From NCBI GenBank assembly GCA_018399745.1, contig JAGYNZ010000002.1:97826-161825 (forward strand): a stretch of DNA of 64,000 bases, given 5' to 3'. This document shows, piece after piece, positions 60,924 to 64,000 of the stretch. This DNA is from Deltaproteobacteria bacterium (GTDB lineage Bacteria > Desulfobacterota > Dissulfuribacteria > Dissulfuribacterales > UBA3076). Position numbers and translations under genes: made by a program. The notes beneath the pieces are model-generated. The model saw nothing but the letters and a program-made list of their open reading frames with translations, was not told where the DNA came from and made no database searches. The first letter of the stretch is position 1, and each line of letters opens with the position of its first letter.

Positions 60924-61334
60924 CTACCGTTTTCTGTCTTTATAAAACAGGCATTTGGAATGGGAGTTGTCGCGCACAACTATTGACGGAAAACGTTTTG
61001 ATTTAAATCGCATAGCTCTACACCCATGAGGAAAATCTTTATCCCAGGTGACATAGTAGTGTTCACATTTATGGCAATCGATTATTTTATCCGGGTCTTT
61101 GCCCAAAGATATTTTTACACATTTTCCATGTTTTTTCGTGATCACGGTGCCTTTGATCCTTTTTAGGCCTGAAAAAAACAGGGATCTTTTCTGTCTGATC
61201 TTATCGAATAAATCCTGCCATAAAACAAATCGAAAACACAATTTTGTGAATTTCCACGGACTCCCTGGGGGTCTGATGTTGAAATACTTTGGAACGCATG
61301 CAAGGTTATGGTAGGCTGAATTGAAAAATATCAA
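60924..61334 (-). CDS. Small Cys-rich protein, possible metal-binding
   Basis: DKIIDCHKCEHYYVTWDKDFPHGCRAMRFKSKRFPSIVVRDNSHSKCLFYK (four Cys). True start probably internal to the ORF. Confidence 0.5.
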   Translation of the reverse strand: MIFFNSAYHNLACVPKYFNIRPPGSPWKFTKLCFRFVLWQDLFDKIRQKRSLFFSGLKRIKGTVITKKHGKCVKISLGKDPDKIIDCHKCEHYYVTWDKDFPHGCRAMRFKSKRFPSIVVRDNSHSKCLFYKDRKR

Positions 61335-61387
61335 GGGAACAAAAGAAGGATTTTTCTACAGACTCACTGATAATTAAAAGGTGGAAC

Positions 61388-62029
61388 ATGAGAAAACGAC
61401 ATCATTTTTTCTTTGTTTTTGTCCTAATATTTTATTTTAGCTGTTCAGGATGTACTGATTCCGGGTTGAAGGATGCAAAGACTGATTTAAAGGCAGCGGA
61501 AGAAAAAATAGGCGTGCTGGAGTCCTCATTGAAAGAGGCCGATGAAGAGCTTGAATCAGTTAAGTCTGAAAACATGAGACTGACTGAAGAGATGGCGAAA
61601 CTTCAGGAAGATGTTAATACGCTGGAACGCAAAAATACTATTCTTTCCGGCACCTGTGAAAGACTTGATGCCTGGTCGAAAAAACTTGCGGATGGATATG
61701 GACCAGGCATCTGGTATATGGATGAATCCACCCTTCCAGTCTTTGTCAAGTCAATGAAGTCATCGGATGTTAATGGGATTGTCCAAGAGTTGAACGAGAG
61801 ATTCAGCAGGGACCATCTGCCTGATGTTATTCTCAAAAAAGTTGATGACAATACGGCATATCTGGGTATCGACGACGATGATCTGCTGACACGGAGAATG
61901 GGGTCGCATGGGGCCAGGAGCTATATCAACGCTGTAACTTACTCTATTACATCTGTTAAGGGTATCGATTGTATATGGCTGGATTTTGAGGAGGGAGATC
62001 ACGCGGCGCCCGGTGAATACTGCAGATGA
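61388..62029 (+). CDS. Putative lipoprotein with coiled coil
   Basis: Signal/lipobox YFSCSGC, then coiled coil LKAAEEKIGVLESSLKEADEELESVKSENMRLTEEMAKLQEDVNTLERKN. Confidence 0.6.
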   Translation: MRKRHHFFFVFVLIFYFSCSGCTDSGLKDAKTDLKAAEEKIGVLESSLKEADEELESVKSENMRLTEEMAKLQEDVNTLERKNTILSGTCERLDAWSKKLADGYGPGIWYMDESTLPVFVKSMKSSDVNGIVQELNERFSRDHLPDVILKKVDDNTAYLGIDDDDLLTRRMGSHGARSYINAVTYSITSVKGIDCIWLDFEEGDHAAPGEYCR

Positions 62030-62237
62030 ATTCCACACACACTCTCTCTCAGAATCAGGCCGCTGTATCGGCCTTGGTCTTTCATCACGGTATGCATTAC
62101 TGATAAACAGCATTGTTTAAAGCCGGTCTTGGTATTGAAAGAGTTAATCGTGATAGGGGCCTGATTCCGGCGGCATTAATTTGAATTGCAGCTATACTGG
62201 ATAAAGAGCAGATGATAGTTGAAAGTGAGATATAACA

Positions 62238-62960
62238 ATGCAGGAGAATAATATAGGCGCTGCTCCAAAAGAGACCCCGAGACGATTTGGCTGTCTGCAG
62301 GTATTTGGATTAATCGTAATTACCGTCATTATTACTGCGGGGTTGACCATTTTTGTCTTTAAGACCTACCTGTTTCCATCAGAATTCAAGCCGGTGACAC
62401 TGAATCCCGCCGAAGAGAGGGCCCTGGCCTTGAAATTGGAAAAAATCGACTCTATGGGGACAGGCCTTGTTCTGCATGAAGACCATGATCTCAGGAATTC
62501 ATCAGAATCAGGGCGGTCTATTCCAAAGACCCCTCTGGAACCGGAACCCTACAGTGAAAAAGGTGCTGAGAGGGAAATTGAATTCACTGAAAGGGAACTT
62601 AACGGACTGCTGGCAAAGAATACGGATTTGGCGGATAAATTGGCAATTGATTTATCTGAAAACCTTATCAGCGCAAAATTACTCCTGCCGGTTGATCAGG
62701 ATTTTCCTGTACTTGGAGGTAAAATTCTCCGTTTCAGGTCCGGTATGGACGTTTCATGCAGGCAGGGCAAGCCGGTTGTGATACTCAGAGGCATTACCAT
62801 TATGGGTGTACCTGTTCCGAATGCGTGGCTGGGGGGAATGAAGAATATTGATCTGGTCGAGGAATTTGGTACTGAAAGAGGCTTTTGGAAGACCTTTTCC
62901 GATGGTGTGGAGGATATTAAAATAGAAGAGGGTCTTTTGAAGGTAAGACTGAGAGAATAA
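62238..62960 (+). CDS. Membrane-anchored hypothetical protein
   Basis: Single TM near N-terminus (VFGLIVITVIITAGLTIFVFKTYLF), REIEFTERELNGLLAKNTDLADKLAIDLSENLISAKLLLPVD. Confidence 0.6.
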   Translation: MQENNIGAAPKETPRRFGCLQVFGLIVITVIITAGLTIFVFKTYLFPSEFKPVTLNPAEERALALKLEKIDSMGTGLVLHEDHDLRNSSESGRSIPKTPLEPEPYSEKGAEREIEFTERELNGLLAKNTDLADKLAIDLSENLISAKLLLPVDQDFPVLGGKILRFRSGMDVSCRQGKPVVILRGITIMGVPVPNAWLGGMKNIDLVEEFGTERGFWKTFSDGVEDIKIEEGLLKVRLRE

Positions 62961-63037
62961 AGACTTATACCTTAACCGGGTCAGAATTGTTTTTAATAAA
63001 GACAACATTACCTGCATATTAAAATCAGGATGCTGGC

Positions 63038-63610
63038 ATGACCGGGAAAAAATTTGATCCACAGAAACTGCATCGATTGAATAATCCTCGAAGGCTGCTG
63101 GATATTCCTCCGGAATATATCTGGAATAAGATAAATATAGAAAGGCCGGAGGTATTGGTTGATATAGGTGCCGGCACTGGTTTTTTCAGTATACCTTTTC
63201 TCAAATATACGAATAACGGGCGAATTTTCGCCTGTGATACATCGGCTGTCATGATACAGTGGATGCTGGAAAATGTCTGTCCTCAATATCCCAACATAGT
63301 CCCGCTGCAAATGGAGAAAAATGCCGTACCCCTCGAAGATGGTATTGCAGACCTGGTCTATATGATAAATCTGCACCATGAGCTGGACGAGCAGGAAACC
63401 ATTCTTAAAGAGTCATTCAGAATCCTGAAGGATAACAGCGCGATAGTAATTGTTGATTACAAAAGAGAGAATATGTCTGAAGGGCCTCCTGTGCATATCA
63501 GGTGTTCACCTGAACAGGTCAGGGACCAATTGCTGGGCGTTGGGTTTAAAAATGTCAACATTTTTACTGAACTGCCGAAACATTTTCTGGTCGTTGCTGA
63601 AAAGAGTTAG
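63038..63610 (+). CDS. Class I SAM-dependent methyltransferase
   Basis: VLVDIGAGTGFFSIPFLKYTNNGRIFACDTSAVMIQWM (motif I/II), ADLVYMINLHHELDEQETILKESFRILKDNSAIVIVDYK. Confidence 0.9.
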   Translation: MTGKKFDPQKLHRLNNPRRLLDIPPEYIWNKINIERPEVLVDIGAGTGFFSIPFLKYTNNGRIFACDTSAVMIQWMLENVCPQYPNIVPLQMEKNAVPLEDGIADLVYMINLHHELDEQETILKESFRILKDNSAIVIVDYKRENMSEGPPVHIRCSPEQVRDQLLGVGFKNVNIFTELPKHFLVVAEKS

Positions 63611-64000
63611 ATTGATTTTCACTTCACTGCGTCCGGCGAAGTCCAATCGCTGAATCTCCAGACAAGGCCCTGATTACCCGTTCCAGGGCAATTACAAGGT
63701 GAACAAAAGGGGGAAAGTCATGATTGTCAACTATCTCCATCTCATGACCGTCCACAACGTCGTTTGTGGCATTGAACCGGTTTAAATTTCCAGCAATTTT
63801 ATCCCCTTGCTCTGACTTGCGTTTTCGGAACGTAAGCATGCAAAAACGCGCGAACCTATAACATATGCAGGTTTAGAGGATTCTATGATTTTCGTCGTGT
63901 GTCTACAAAGTAGGGGTAGTTTTAGGGCGCTTTTTCGAGATTTACAAGCTGCTTGGGAGGCTTAATATCCAACTTTTTTAGTATGTTGCGTGTTTGGACG

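Noticed and set aside
63611-64000. Right-edge region with ORF 63624..63839 (-), considered as a transposase or integrase remnant
   Set aside because: No recognisable catalytic motif or terminal repeats; insufficient sequence before the window edge.

Overview
Window from what looks like a deltaproteobacterial (Desulfobacterota-like) chromosome; the taxon is inferred from gene content. The main accessory feature is a phosphate-starvation island of about 21 kb (4.6-26.2 kb). It contains: an orphan PhoB-like regulator; a TonB energisation operon (TPR protein, DUF3450-like protein, ExbB with a large periplasmic extension, second ExbB, ExbD, TonB, TonB-dependent receptor); a secreted beta-helix-like protein; a stand-alone receiver; a decayed receiver gene; PhoR/PhoB; pstSCAB-phoU; and a porin. 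Two sets of 11-bp-periodic Pho-box-like direct repeats (5649-5692 and 13933-13961) sit directly upstream of the TonB operon and of the beta-helix gene. This suggests a PhoB-controlled, TonB-powered outer-membrane uptake system for an unknown phosphorus compound. The rest includes: a three-gene acetyl-CoA carboxylase locus (BC, fused AccA-AccD, tandem biotinyl-domain protein); nadC; valS; msrBA; an AddAB-type helicase-nuclease pair with a DnaJ-receiver fusion gene between its subunits; ftsB-like; gpmI; eno; smc; recJ; an RluA-family synthase; a DUF6178-like/histidine-kinase-like divergent pair; and several small uncharacterised genes. The left edge carries a PAS-domain gene joined to an N-terminally truncated antiporter, which is either a genomic rearrangement or an assembly chimera. 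No rRNA, tRNA, CRISPR array or intact transposase was recognised.
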